DNA of 64,000 nucleotides from Panorpa germanica (lineage: Eukaryota; Arthropoda; Insecta; Mecoptera; Panorpidae). The position numbers were made by a program, and so were the translations under genes. Below the pieces are notes generated by a model. The model did not search any database. It saw only the letters and a list, made by a program, of their open reading frames with translations, and was not told the DNA's origin. Of this stretch, positions 10,335-22,476 are shown one piece after another (the first letter of the stretch is position 1; every line of letters starts with the position of its first letter). The stretch spans positions 24,853,034-24,917,033 of the forward strand of contig OY783205.1 in the NCBI GenBank assembly GCA_963678705.1, read 5' to 3'.

Positions 10335-11132
10335 GGATACGTGATAATGGAGAAATTAAAAAGAGACAAGATAAGAATAGAAGCAAGAAGGAGGGCAGTC
10401 AAGTTCCAGGAGAAAATGAGTAACGCTGAAAGCGAAATCTTAAGGAAAATTAGGGACGAGAGTAGAAAGGAGGGTGCCGGAGGAGGCCTGAAAAAGAGAA
10501 AGGAATGGAATAGCGACAGAGAAGGCAAAGAGAAGAAGGCACAAGTGTGGAAGAGGAGCTAATGAGAAGAGACAGGGAGATACAACAACAGGGATGAATG
10601 GAAAAAATTGAGAAGAGCAATTACAACACAAGATATAAAAGGATATGGGAAAGAAAGATACCACAATACTTAAGAGGAAAAGACACTGAAAACATGAAAA
10701 GGATTGCCAGATTTAGGTTGTGAAACGAGGAGAAAGGAATCAAATACCGGGCACATAGCGAGGATGGATGTGCAGGGTGTGCGGAACGGAGATAGAAATA
10801 TTGGAGCACATTAAGGTTTCATGTGAGAAAAAGGTAATAAGCGAAAAGAATATTGGGCAGTTATTAAAGGGTGCCAGTGAAGGGAAGAGGTGGATGGCGG
10901 AGATAGAGAAAAGGAACGAGGAAAGAGAAGGAATGGCAGCGTAGAAACAGGAGGGAGAGTAGCAGGAGAAGCGAAGGAATAGCAGTTAATATAAATTTTT
11001 TTTTTTCGTTTGGAAGGAGTGAGAGTGTTCAGATTTAATAATCAAAATGGAATTAAGCACAATGAGTCAAGGCACAAAAATGTAGTGCCCAATGGCAAAA
11101 ACATTAAAAATAAAATAATAATAATAATAACT
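10335..11132 (+). pseudogene. LINE family I 3' end with (AAT)n tail
   Basis: A purine-rich decayed ORF2 C-terminal region. An open piece reads MEKLKRDKIRIEARRRAVKF, and an arginine- and glutamate-rich linker and ARFRL-type segment follow. Reading frames are broken by stops and shifts (for example TGA near 10596 and TGA near 10722). After a 3' UTR it ends at 11117-11131 in (AAT)n, the tail also seen on the copy at 48490-49355. This is the 3' portion of a non-LTR retrotransposon; the clade is not assigned. Confidence 0.8.
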
Positions 11133-11562
11133 ATTCAGTAGATATAATTATTTATAATAGAATAGCATTTATTTCATTTTTTACCCCTTTAGGGTCCCAT
11201 CATCTCTAGGGCATTGCCCTGTTTACTCCAGCCTAGTTTCGTCTCCAAATTTAACAAGTTAACAACGATTTAAGACTCTTTAAACAAACAATAAAACAAA
11301 GTACAGATTTATCTGGCTTTTTAAATAGAAGAGAGATTGAAATTTTGACAAGAAATTTCTGAAATTACAAGATGTCAAACTATAGAATGAAATACAGTAA
11401 TGTCAAATATTGTCTGGTGGCATCGTGATTTAAAAGCACTGCTGCTTCATTGATATGTTAGAATGGAAGACTAGAAAGCAACATGTGATGTCAAATACAA
11501 GAGCTAACATAGGGGAGGTAAACGTGTTGTTAGCGGACTTGATAGAAATTATAAAAACAAAA

Positions 11563-11791
11563 AATTTTTGCGGTTCTAACTCATTAAAAGTCAGTGGAAG
11601 AAAGCTTAAAATGTAGATACGTTATTCATCTAACTAATTGCAGCTTTAGATTTTGATTCGCGTTTATATTTACTTACATAAAATAATTTAAACATAAAAA
11701 AACATGTTTTTTTGATAATATTTAACCTGCTGTATAGTATCGCCATCTATATTTCGCCATACAAAAATGACCAAGTATCGTTTCACCTTAA
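11563..11791 (-). mobile_element. Family C (TTAA-type) element, one arm
   Basis: It corresponds to the right arm of the complete C element at 33253-33838, from TTTTTGCGGTTC to TTTCACCTTAA. The left arm is absent. Sequence agreement with the full copy is high, so the loss is probably truncation rather than age. Confidence 0.8.
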
Positions 11792-12656
11792 ACGTAAATT
11801 TATATGTTTTACACCTCTGTCACCGTGCTCTAGAATTGTAAGACTTCTGCACAACAAAGCAAGGATTTAGTGAGTACAGCTCGAACTACATCCTAGAATT
11901 GGGAAGCAGTCACCAGTCAGTCAGTCAGTAGATGCTTATTTTAGAATGTAAAAACATGAAACATGACATATTAAATGACAAATTGAATTTGAAAAGAAAT
12001 GTCACATATTGAAAAACCCTTTCACTTACATATAAAGGTAAAGGATTAAGATATAGGATAGTAGAATAGCACTCACTACTGAAAATCATTTGACAATAGA
12101 ACTTACAATTAATTTTATTATATTTAAAAATTGAATTTAAATTTTTGCACAGCTATTCATGAGAGAAGTATAATAGGTTTTTTTTTGTTGAATTCGGTGA
12201 CATTATACTTTAGCTAGATTTAATGTATTTAAACTTATACTTTTGTATGTCCGAGATTTGTTTAGGTAGTAACCTGATACACATGTCTTTTTAATATAAT
12301 AAAGAATTTACATAAAGTTTACCTTGTGAGTTATAATAGGTGAACTAAGTGAACATGAAGATAATTGCATTCAATCTGGTTTATGGCATCTGTGTGTGGA
12401 CATATTTCCATGCACGCAGATGACATTTGCAGAATGATGTATGTTTTAAGTGAAGTTACACATTTGTAACAAATTTAAAAATGCAGACGTAATAAGAAAC
12501 ATTAAAATGAAAATATACGACTACTAAAAAATGTCTTAAAGTTTACTTAACAATTTAAAATAAGAGTAATGAAGAATATGACTAATTAAATATTGAACTG
12601 AATGGAACTATTAATTAATTAATGTAGTTTTTCGTTTTTATTTTATATATCTAAAA
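11792..12656. other. No supported gene
   Basis: Unassigned. A short (CAGT)n run lies at about 11910-11929. The rest is AT-rich without conserved motifs. Confidence 0.4.
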
Positions 12657-12725
12657 ATTTCCGCTGCGAAAAAAAATAATATTTCTGCCGCGAAACAAAA
12701 TATATTTCCGCCTCGAAAGAGATAC
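12657..12725. repeat. Short tandem repeat with CCGC-GCGAAA core
   Basis: Three imperfect units of 22-24 bp, each beginning ATTTCYGC and carrying GCGAAA or TCGAAA (12657, 12681, 12704). A single related motif (TTTTCGCCGCGAAAAAAAT) occurs near 58971-58995. Confidence 0.7.
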
Positions 12726-13559
12726 AAAATAAGGCATACTATTTAGACATAATTCATATACCATTTAGTTATCTAAGAAGAAAATGCCACAGTTTTTTTC
12801 TTAATTGCGATTGAAATTTAAATTTATTTAAGATTGTTTAAATAATCAAGACTTTTACATGTTGTTTTTAATTGTGAAAGATTGGGAAGCTGTGGAAAAA
12901 CTAAATTAAAAAATATATACCACAAACTTACCGAGTGCTAGTCGTATATTAAGATATTCCCCACATAATTTAAATATACTGGAATGTTACAGTACCCCTA
13001 GGAGAAATCCACAACATGCAATTTACAATTTAACATGACAAAAACAAGATTAACTTTCTTTTATAATACATAAATGTAGTTTTTATTGTAATAGGTTATT
13101 TCTAATAATAAAAATTCAAGTTAAGCTCATATTTAAGTCTTAGGAACATGTTTACATTTCTAAATATTCTTGTATTTCTCTATTATTATCATTTTTGTTT
13201 ATTATTTCGATATACGACATATAATAATATGTCATTCTTTTGTGTGAGCTCTACTTTTGCATATGGCTGACTGGCATACGTGCTATTCTTACGACAATTT
13301 ATTCTTTAAAGTGAAAGCCAACATATTTAAGTTTAACAAAGATATATTTATATGTATATACAAGATTAAAGCCTCTTTATTGTATGAATATGTTCAAATA
13401 TTTTATATATTTAAAATATTTGTTATTTCACTTATGTTTATTTGTAGTATTTAAAAATAGACGATAATATTTGACATCATACAACAGTCGTTTACAACCT
13501 TTTTCATCTTGCGACTAGGCAATAATTTATTTATAATGCTCTACTCAATATACAATGTA
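12726..13559. other. No supported gene
   Basis: AT-rich DNA. The 65-residue frame at 13257-13454 is Ile/Phe/Tyr-rich, has no family resemblance and is treated as chance. Confidence 0.4.
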
Positions 13560-13753
13560 TCTGTAGTACATAATTTATAATCTATAAATACAAGTATAGG
13601 TATTTAAAATACAAAGATTAAATTAGATTCATTGATAAAGTCAATAAGGTTTTTAAGACGTTCTCTGTTTTCAAATATCTGCTTATAGTCTTCAGGCATA
13701 TTACAGTTTTATCTGTGCGATGAGTTAAGAATAATATGCTTTACTGTTAGTGG
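13560..13753 (-). pseudogene. LINE family H 3' end, minus strand
   Basis: The minus-strand codons CNMPEDYKQIF and LIDFINESNLIFVF, then stop (13604-13606), match the terminus of the 39-kb H copy, which reads CNIPEEYKQIF and LFDFINKTNLISVF. An internal stop occurs after the SSHR segment. The upstream part is cut exactly where a hAT-like end begins at 13754. Confidence 0.8.
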
Positions 13754-13800
13754 CAGAGCCGGATTAACCATGTCGGGACCCCTAGACAATGTACGTCTCG
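13754..13800 (+). mobile_element. hAT-like terminus inside LINE H
   Basis: CAGAGCCGGATTAACC is a form known from hAT element ends. It starts abruptly at the break in LINE H, which suggests insertion. No matching opposite end was found before family A begins at 14089, so only one terminus can be supported. Confidence 0.4.
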
Positions 13801-14088
13801 AGGTACCGTACTGAAATATATATTGTTTACCACAACGTAATTTTATTTATAATTACTATAATAAGAAGATTAATAATTTGAAACAAATGAAATAACAATA
13901 TACGTATTTTGTATTAAATCTTTTTGTAATGATTAAAAATTAACTCTTTTAACTTTTCTAGATACAAAATCTTTAAACATCTTGAAAGTTAATCTTTTCC
14001 AATATATTATTTTCAATCGCCATTATCGCCAATGAATTTAAACGGTTCTGAGACATTGATGAATGAAGACAGTTTTTGATCTGGTTTA

Positions 14089-14558
14089 ATGGGCTTGTGT
14101 CCTATGTCTTAATTTCTATAAAAGTGTACTACATATTGATAAAGTGGGTTACTAGAACCTCAAATGTTCAATTATTTTTTAATAACTCCTTATATATTAA
14201 GAGATATTAACAATTAAAAAAGTCATTTTGTCTCTTTAATTATTAAAGGGATACAACGTTGTACACATTCCAAATACATGTGACATCACAACCGCTGCCA
14301 AGCTCATAAATCTCTGCTGTACGTATTTATATATCAAAATATCAAATATTATTTACAGCTATTTCAAGGAACAATAAAATTCCAATATTATGTCTGTCGT
14401 AACAGGGTTAAATAAATTAAAAACTTATTATTCTTTGACTTGACTTGATTGTTTCGACTACCAACAGCTACAAAACATTACCACAGCACTGACCTAGTCA
14501 ACAAATAACTGATGTTAAAATGCATTTCACGTCATACAAATATGGTCGACCATTTCTC
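14089..14558 (+). mobile_element. Family A element, copy 3, right end missing
   Basis: It starts ATGGGCTTGTGTCCTATGTC and is collinear with copies 1 and 2 through GTCATACAAATATGG, then stops about 150 bp short of the right terminus. Confidence 0.85.
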
Positions 14559-14559
14559 G

Positions 14560-15835
14560 ACCGTGGCTGGTTTGAACTATTGGGAGGTTGATATACTCGT
14601 ATAGTGTTTCTATGCCACTCAGTGAGTCAGATAATATTAGTATATTTCTTTTATAGCATATCATTCTGACTTATATACACTGTTCCTTGCCTCTAATTTG
14701 AATTTTCTAATTTACAACATGAATTATTAGTTTTCCCTAATTTCCCCTTATGTTATTACATTAAACAAATAACAATTAATTATCTTTACCACATTAGAAA
14801 ATAGATAAAAGCACTTTATTTTAAAATAATATGAAAGTAATGCCATCTCTGAACCAAAACATAAAACAAATTAATATAAATCTAAAGTAACTTTGATTAA
14901 AGCAACTGCATGCAAATTGTTACCGTAATTTGCATGATTTATGATCCTCAAAACAAATAAACAAATGAAACAGCAATTAAGTTTGTATCTTACAAACGAA
15001 ACGAAACGAAACGACCGTAGATTTAGTGTAGTGTATATATTTGTTTGAATAAATGATGATACATCTTCCTAGACATTATGCAGCTAATGTCATTATCACA
15101 CGAGTAATTATTATACAGATCTCAGCGGGATGTTAAACGATTTTTCTAGTTAGATAATATTATGTTACAAATGTATGCGCTACGGTTTTAATTTATGTGT
15201 GTTAAAGATTTTATCTGAATCCTTTGTTCAAAGTCTATTACATTACTTTTGTGTGTACTTATTTACATAATTTTAAAGTTAAATTGATTTAAATATATCC
15301 TTTTGTAACAACGCATTGTATTGTGGGTTTTAGAAGTAGTCTGTATGTTTTTAAACAGCGGGCCGCTAACGAGTTGGTGTCGTAAATTTATCTCTATCAA
15401 TGTTTTTTTTATATCAGATTAAAAGTTTTGTAAATTTATGGTTTACCTAATTGTTAAATACGTTGTTTTGAACACAACCGATTTTTATTTTAAAGTTAAA
15501 TGATTTGGTAGTTAAATATACCTTGACTATGTTAACTAGGGGTAACTGCCGTCTAAAGAGAAAATATGGATTTTATAGCTTAAAGTACACAAGTTTGGTA
15601 CCACAACAATACCCCCCCCCCCCCCTCCTCACCTTTTCGTTGGTGTGATGTCACCCATTTCAATTCGTATAAATTTTTGTAATATTTTATACTTTTTGGT
15701 TTTGGTTTTTTTTTAGATCTCATGGAAATCTCTTTATAATCTTTTTTTTTAAATTTAACACATTTCAATTATTTTTTTTTACAATTTTTTGGTATATTTG
15801 ATATTGAATGTGACGTCACAACGCTTATCGCCCCA
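14560..15835. other. Unassigned DNA with two simple repeats
   Basis: It contains (ACGAA)n at about 14996-15013 and a 14-base C run at 15612-15625, the latter in a short non-AT patch. No gene is supported. Confidence 0.5.
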
Positions 15836-15837
15836 CT

Positions 15838-15964
15838 TATTCGTTTCTATGTACGTTGTAAAAAGAAATAATGACTTGAATAATGGCTTTTTACTGCACT
15901 GTAAATTTATACACAATTTGTTTTAAGCATTAATCACCGCCGAACTCTCGTAATTTGAACTATA
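15838..15964 (-). mobile_element. Family B fragment
   Basis: The right half of B: CTTATTCGTTTCTATGTA through CGCCGAACTCTCGTAATTTG and the terminal AACTATA. The left half is absent and the interior is diverged. Confidence 0.7.
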
Positions 15965-16251
15965 CCGATAATATTTTACTGTAACCTACTAATATTTCAT
16001 CTAGAAGGGTCTAAATACAGATACTTTATATCCTTTTAATCCTTGAAAACATCTTTGTAAGATTCTATAATCGTTGAATTCGTATACATAAGTAGTTTGA
16101 TGATTTTTAATCGACAAAAAGGTAAATGTTATTTTTAGAAATGCGTAAAATAGGTCACAAGACGTTGTATTGTAGGTAATATTGTAACAAGCAACATTTG
16201 TTATGATTGATGAAATATAAATACACGTAATTGTGTTTAGCGAGTGATAAC

Positions 16252-16468
16252 TATAGCTTAAGTTACGAGAGTTCGCCGGCGACTCACGGTTAAAACAGGT
16301 TGTGCTGTATAAATCTGCGATACATTGGAAAATCACTTTCTCACACATTTCTTTATAATGCATATTGTAACTAATAAAATAAAATTCACCATCGTATCAC
16401 TATTTATGCGGCTCTTATAACCTCTTTCAGGCATAAGTCACCGCCGAACTCTCGCAGTTTCGACTATA
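16252..16468 (+). mobile_element. Family B TA-type MITE, complete but diverged
   Basis: It runs from TATAGCTTAAGTTACGAGAG to CTCTCGCAGTTTCGACTATA. The roughly 40-bp terminal repeats and interior landmarks match the 19.7-kb copy. It overlaps the N-terminal third of a long minus-strand frame (16001-16363), which is one reason that frame is rejected as a gene. Confidence 0.8.
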
Positions 16469-16469
16469 C

Positions 16470-17280
16470 TAACGTTTTTTGTTCATGTTTCGTTTTAAAT
16501 TTTGTTTCTTTAAAATTGATTTGGGTCGCCCATCAAGAGTGGCAATTCCTATAGTAATAAGTTTGTTTATAGCCCCTAGTACTTCCCATTTTGGCCTATA
16601 CGACAACTCGACTCTGTTTATCTATATGCCAATAACAAACAAGTAATTCTCATACCTTTTTTACAATGCAAGACCATGTTTTAACGCCATTAAGGTTATT
16701 GCACAGTTTTGCATCAGCTGTTACTCTAATAACCCTCGTAAAACATAATTCTACATAAAAAGACACGCCCATTTCCATTTCTATCTTCTTCTGCTAACAT
16801 AACAAATAAGTACTTTACAAGAGTCAACGTTCGACCGCCTACAACTAATTAAACATACATTTCACACTCTAGTGAACTAAGATCATAATTTATAATACAT
16901 TGAATATATCGTCATGTTTTTTACTCGTGTGATATCCACTTTTTATACCATCAACCATCATCTAGTAAATTATATCTCTTGTTTTAGCTGATGACATTTT
17001 AATGGATAGGTACGGTTTTTTTAACATCATATTTTCTTATTATTCTCACATTATTTTAACGAAAGTAGAGTTTTGTTTCGCTTTTCTTAAGCATTGTGGG
17101 AAATGTACAATCTAATCGTTTTCTAATTTAACTGTTATGCATATAACTAGAGGATAATTATATATCGTTTAATTAATATTAGCTTTGTTGAGATTACCGG
17201 TTTTTAAATTTCATACTTAGATAATAATGATGACACTGTTATTTGGAACGTAGTTATTATTGCTTAGAATTGTATAGATG
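16470..17280. other. No supported gene
   Basis: AT-rich unassigned DNA between the B element and a hAT-like end. Confidence 0.4.
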
Positions 17281-17330
17281 CAGTGGCGTAACTAGTCTGA
17301 AAGTTGTGGGGGTTTTGCTATCGATTACTG
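17281..17330 (+). mobile_element. Possible hAT-like terminus
   Basis: CAGTGGCGTAACTAG resembles hAT ends and is similar to CAGTGGCGTAGATG at about 28592 and CAGGGGCGTAGCTA at 46418. No paired opposite end was found. Confidence 0.3.
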
Positions 17331-17917
17331 TTAAATTATATCTAATATAAAATTCAAATTGGTTTTGCCACATCTTCCTAAAGTTCTTTTTCTTGGAATT
17401 TGCTTTATCAGAAATTTGTCACCTATTGCTTTTATGCCACGTCTATCTAGAATGTATTGTAGCCACGACTTCCGATTGGTTGTTTTTATGGTATCGTGTT
17501 ACCTTTACCTAAGAAGTTTATGATTACTTAAGTATTACTTAACCTTTGGTCTGATTATTGAACCTAAAGAAACAATATTCTGACGTCAAACACAAATGCT
17601 CTCGATCACTTCATCTTGTAATATATATATTTTATCAATATTATGTAATTAAAGCCATCAACTAATAAAACATCCGGAATAGTGCAAGCACAATTATATA
17701 CAGACTACCGAAAGACATAATTTTATAGACACCTCACAGACAAACTTCATCTTTATAAAATTAATCTCAGCAAAATAGTGTTTTTAGCCACTTTTCCATA
17801 CACAAATACACAAGACAAAAACCACAAGATAAAATTGTAAATTATTAAAAACCTTCTGAATTTGAAAAATTTAATTAAATTCGTTATAATATTATAACAA
17901 TCGTAAAGTATATTAAA

Positions 17918-18190
17918 CTAGCTGACCCGACAGACATTGTCCTGTCCAAATTTCAATAAATTCTTTCACTATTCAACTAGATCAATTTTCCGTCACTATT
18001 AGCTTGATTCACAATTTGACACATTTGCGCACATAGAAGCAAAAATGACATAGAAAAATGCACTTTCAATTTACTGTTTTCCGGGCAAATTTTTCAATTT
18101 TTCTTTCCCTGAAACCTTACGAATATTAAAGAACAAAAATAGCCAAATCGGTCCAGCTGTTCTCAAGTGATGCGCTTACCATCAATCAGT
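17918..18190 (-). mobile_element. CAGCTAGT-ended repeat (Helitron- or RTE-like)
   Basis: On the minus strand it ends TCGGGTCAGCTAGT, and inside it has ACCGATTTGGC and AGCTGGACCG. These blocks recur widely in arthropod repeats ending in CAGCTAGT. A clean 5' end was not found, so Helitron versus RTE-type LINE cannot be decided here. Confidence 0.45.
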
Positions 18191-18239
18191 ATTAGTAATA
18201 ATTAAATATTATTTATTATATTAGCATGCGCACTAAATA

Positions 18240-19250
18240 GATTCCAAAATAAAACATTACAAAAAACAGTCTCCTCTATGACTAAAACATACAATTTTAA
18301 AATCCAAAATTTTCCAAACTTATTTGAGAGAACTATTTACAAATTGATGTTACGTCTCGCTACTGTACAAATACAAACTTTATGCAAAAATAAGTAATAA
18401 AAAGATTAAATTTCAATCCGATAAAATTCTTTTAGATAATATTACGCAAAGGTGTAGATAATACCTTGTACCGGATCTGGAAAGGTAATACAAAAATACA
18501 CCATTAAACTAGACCACCAAAGAATATGTATTTGTATTTGTAATTTTAATATTTATTCATAAAGATATTACTAACAAATATTATACAAATAAACCAAAGA
18601 AAGAAGTACGTAATACGTAATACATATAGCTAGCTTATATGCGAATTTAATATAATAAATTTCTTACGTATAGAAAATTAAACTCGCTTCACTGATTTTC
18701 AATAGAATTATCTTAATATTAAATATTATTAATAATAAAGAATATTATATTAAATTTTAACCACAACAAATTATTATACCCTTCGTTTAATATTTACAAC
18801 AAAGCAAATAAAAAAAAACCACAAAGGATATTGCAAAGTACACGCTTGCAAACCGCAGGGTGCGTTTACGAGAAAGTAGTTAAAAGTTAGATAATATTTT
18901 GTGAAAGGTGTTTGATTCACTTGTATCTGAGTTCGGAGTACGAGTTACTGTTGATTTTCCTCTACTCCTAGAGGTGTACGACGCCAGTCTTTATAGAACT
19001 AAACTCGCGATGTTTGTGCAGAAATTGCATCTGCATGAGTACAAAGAAGCTGGAACTTAAGGTATGAGTTTGGGGGAGAAACATCCCTAACTAATATGAT
19101 CACTGAAGAATATTCGTCCGAAAGGAGAAGGAAGTATATGGAAATGAACCGAACACTATTCACCGTTGGCACGAAGGGTGCAATGGCCACGGAAAATACT
19201 CTTATACGCATAACACCACGATTTATATTTATATGCAAAAATATAAATTT
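18240..19250. other. No supported gene
   Basis: AT-rich, with a GC-richer patch at 18840-19210. An 87-residue minus-strand frame spans 18999-19262, but it begins in AT-rich tandem DNA and shows no motif. I treat it as unproven. Confidence 0.35.
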
Positions 19251-19251
19251 A

Positions 19252-19305
19252 TTTATATACAATTAAAACAATTATATTTATATACAATTAAAACAATTAT
19301 ATTTT
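19252..19305. repeat. Two-unit direct repeat
   Basis: A 25-bp unit (TTTATATACAATTAAAACAA plus TTATA) occurs twice in tandem with essentially perfect agreement. Confidence 0.8.
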
Positions 19306-19390
19306 AATTTTTCTACGAGTTCTTACATTTGATATTTTTTAAGCTATTATATCCCAAATTCATATTCGTCTTAATATATGTGTAATATAA

Positions 19391-19709
19391 TCTTCTTAAT
19401 ATATATAAATTACGTGTCACGTTGTGTGTTCGCGATGGACTCCTAAACTACTTAACCGATTTTAATCAAATTTGTACACCGGGTGCAGTTTGATCCAACT
19501 TGAAAGATAGGATAGCTTACATCTCAATTTATGATTAATTATTATGATTTATTATTAATTATCTGATTTTAAAAGATGGCGACATCTGTTGATAAATAGA
19601 TTGAGTAAATATTCTGTTGACTAGATTGAGTAAATATTCAATAGATGGCGCTATGTAATGTAATATGACAAAAACGTTAGTCACAGCAACGCGTGGCCGG
19701 GACAGCTAG
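19391..19709 (+). mobile_element. Helitron-like nonautonomous element
   Basis: It starts TCTTCTTAATATATATAAAT after an A and ends GGGACAGCTAG before a T. The 5' block with GTGTCACG and CGCGATGGACTCC is typical of insect Helitrons. It contains a 24-bp internal direct duplication (AGATTGAGTAAATATTC at 19601 and 19626). The 3' end is shared with the element ending at 9195. A family B element begins 6 bp further on. Confidence 0.65.
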
Positions 19710-19714
19710 TTTAA

Positions 19715-19932
19715 TATAGTTCAAATTACGAGAGTTCAGCGGCGACTCATACTTAAAACAAGTTGTGGGGTATAAACTGCCGATATAAGTAAAAAGCATT
19801 GACTCACTTATTTTTCTATAATGTATATAGCAACGAATAAGATAAAATACATTATCATATTATAGATTTATACCGCTCTTATAACCTCTTTTAAGTATAA
19901 GTCACCGCCAAACTATCGTGATTTGGACTATA
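19715..19932 (+). mobile_element. Family B TA-type MITE, complete
   Basis: About 218 bp, from TATAGTTCAAATTACGAGAG to CGTGATTTGGACTATA, with imperfect terminal inverted repeats of about 40 bp. The TA at both edges fits a TA target. It is noncoding and serves as the reference copy for the family. Confidence 0.9.
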
Positions 19933-20052
19933 TATGATTTTATTTTACTTAAAACTATATTAACTTTACCTTTTAAACTTGATCAGTGTTTAAAATAATA
20001 CAAACATGTTATGTTTGTCCTTCAGAATATCCAGATTAATCTATTTTAATCT

Positions 20053-20229
20053 TTATAACGTAAACGTACCGACCTCCATAAACTTAAACACAGCTCTCAT
20101 CGGAAGAGCTTTGGCATCACAGTATTTTCTGTCTGCCAGCATCCAGTTTGATGGACCAGAACCAGGAGCAAGCAGATCCTGTAACCAGGAAGCCTTGAGT
20201 TTTCCCGAGGCTCTTGTTATCGAATATAA
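20053..20229 (-). CDS. Possible coding fragment of unknown gene
   Basis: A locally GC-balanced block in repeat-rich AT DNA. One minus-strand frame of about 58 codons is open to a TAA at 20053-20055 and reads LLAPGSGPSNWMLADRKYC and, further on, RAVFKFMEVG. The plus strand and a second minus frame are also partly open, so the frame is not certain. A donor-like CG then GTACGT lies just before the stop, so it could be an internal exon ending near 20065. A convincing acceptor in frame was not found. The product is unrecognised; it may also be an old transposon gene fragment. Confidence 0.25.
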   Translation of the reverse strand, partial: LYSITRASGKLKASWLQDLLAPGSGPSNWMLADRKYCDAKALPMRAVFKFMEVGTFTL

Positions 20230-20515
20230 TTATAATTTAATAAGATCTGCACGAATGATTTTCAAATAAAAGCAAACAAAAAAAAACACACAAGGGTATT
20301 ATATCGGTTAACGTTGCCATGGTGCAATAGTCCGTCAAAAATATAGGCTCAGTCAGCGATATATTGGATTAAGACAGGTAGAAATATCTAAATAAACAGT
20401 GAAAGATTGTGATGATTTAATAAAAGGTGCAGAGGCAAAGTATATGATCAGAGGAATAAGGAGTAACCAGGGGAATCAAAATTTGTATTTTTTAAACACG
20501 AGAAAGGTATAAAGG

Positions 20516-20998
20516 ATCATTCCCACTCACTGCTTTAATTTAATATTGTATATTGTATTTAATTTAAATTGTTTAGCATATGACAATACGCGTAGTCATT
20601 CACAGTACCATTTTTAATTTAATTTATTTTTAAGTTTTCTTAGAACCTTACAAGGTCCATTTAAGTTTTAAATTAAAAATACTAAATTAAGAAAAACTAC
20701 ATTATATTATAACCTCCAAAATGTTACAATCTGTTAAAATGCAGTAGGATTTACTTTTAAAAGAAGTTTAATGTCAGTTTTTGAAAAATATAGAAGTGAA
20801 AACAATTTCTATTACTAATTGTTATTAAAAATAGCAATTTTAATTATTTCACATGCAATTCTGTCGAACCATCAAAACTTATATTACTATAGGCACTAAC
20901 TAAATTAAACTAAACTTAAATTAAAACACGAAAAGGAATGCTTAAACGTAAACCTGAAATCCAGATTACAATATTAAATAAAAACAGTAAATTAACCA
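20516..20998 (+). mobile_element. Family D element, nearly complete
   Basis: It begins ATCATTCCCACTCACTGC and is collinear with the copy at 63059-63532, sharing GACAATACGCGTAGTCATTC and ACATTATATTATAACCTCC. The last 30 or so bases, with the inverted terminus, are missing. The internal frame is not intact. Confidence 0.85.
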
Positions 20999-20999
20999 A

Positions 21000-22476
21000 T
21001 TTTGCGTAAAATTTATGAAGTTGCTCGGAATTGGACAGAGGAGAAAAAGAACAAATATGAAAATATATAGTATTGTGTCGTAAATAGGAGGGAAATGGCT
21101 TAGAAACTTGACAAATTAGGTGCAAGTGTGAGAGGAAGATGTGGAGCGAGATGGAAAGAGAAAGTGGAGGAAGACTTAACGAAATAGGTATTAGTTATTT
21201 TAAGGAACAGGCACAAATTAGAAGAAATGGTAAAAATAAGTCTTAAAGAAGACCGAAACCAAGACTGTTAACGGTCTAGTTTGCCTCTGTACAATATTCA
21301 ATTAACTTTATTCAATTACCAATTTATTGATGACGGAAATTGGAGAAAAAGACCAACTAAAAAACTACAAATGTCTGCGCAGAGTATATCACACACATTA
21401 TCAAAATCGATTATAAAATTCAAATAATTATTTTTTTTCAATTTGAAAAGTTATTTGTTTAATGGTAGCATAGTTCCTCATTAAATCGTCATGGCTGAAA
21501 GCGCGACGATCGAATCAAACTTCCGGTGGCATTATATTTAGTTACAACCCTTTTTAATTATATGTTTGCTTGAGTTAGTATGACGAATTATTACCAAAAA
21601 CTAAATGCAATGGCGACTAGGTGATAATTACCTCAATTATCGTGTGATAAGCTAGGCGATTATACAAAGTGTTAGATATTTCGATGACTATCTTAGGAAG
21701 AAGCCCTTAAACGAATTAAAGAAACATAATAGAGTTGTACACTCTTCATAGGACAAATCTTTTGCACAATTTATTTCACATTTATACCTTATTCCTTTTC
21801 GATTAATTTTTAATTTAGAATTTAAAATACTCTTTTACATTGTCTCGAAAAGAAACCAGTTAAAAATAAATCTTCATTTCGAACGATTTAATCACAATAG
21901 GATCTTAACCCTACCGTCTACCGAATCAATTACAAAACGATTTAATTCATTTTATTAAGCAATAAAAAAATATACTGAATCAACAATATTCGTTTTAAAA
22001 AATGAATCCCAGCTTAATACTTTCGATATAAAAGATATTAACGAATGTTTTTTTATAATAATACAAATTATATACTCTTAGAAATGATCTCTCTGCAGAA
22101 ATCTCTACAATGTTTAGAAATCCTTTCAAGTGGAAGATTACTGGGTAATACGAAAACTTTCTGGGATCAAACGTTGATAAATAAATGTCGGTTTCGTTTA
22201 ATGTTTGAGATTTACCAATTGAAAGAGGTCAATCATTTGATTAACATGATGAATGCTTTCAAAAGGTGAATGAATTTTGGTTCTGACTCTCTTTCCGGGA
22301 TTTTATAGAAATGTAGAAATTTCACATTATTAAGTTTAACATCTTAATTATTTTAGGGTAGGTATATTTTCCAAATTATTACATCTACGTACTATGGGAT
22401 ATTTTTAGAGATAGGGTACTAGGGTGTATTTAAATATATATCATCCACGGTCTTAATGGTAAACTTGGTATAGGGA
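21000..22476. other. Purine-rich LINE-like patch, then unassigned DNA
   Basis: 21000-21260 is purine-rich, with codon-like text (VRGRCGARWKEKVEED on +) resembling the composition of LINE family I, but homology is not demonstrable by eye. The remainder to 22476 shows no gene. Confidence 0.35.

Noticed and set aside
10328..10809. Minus-strand Ser/Leu/Pro-rich frames
   Set aside because: They are antisense to the purine-rich LINE I coding remnant.
16001..16363. A 120-codon minus-strand frame
   Set aside because: Its first third lies in a family B element and the rest has no motif. Length alone is not remarkable in this composition.
18999..19262. An 87-codon minus-strand frame as a gene
   Set aside because: It begins in the AT-rich tandem repeat at 19252 and shows no domain or conserved neighbour. 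It is kept only as unproven sequence.
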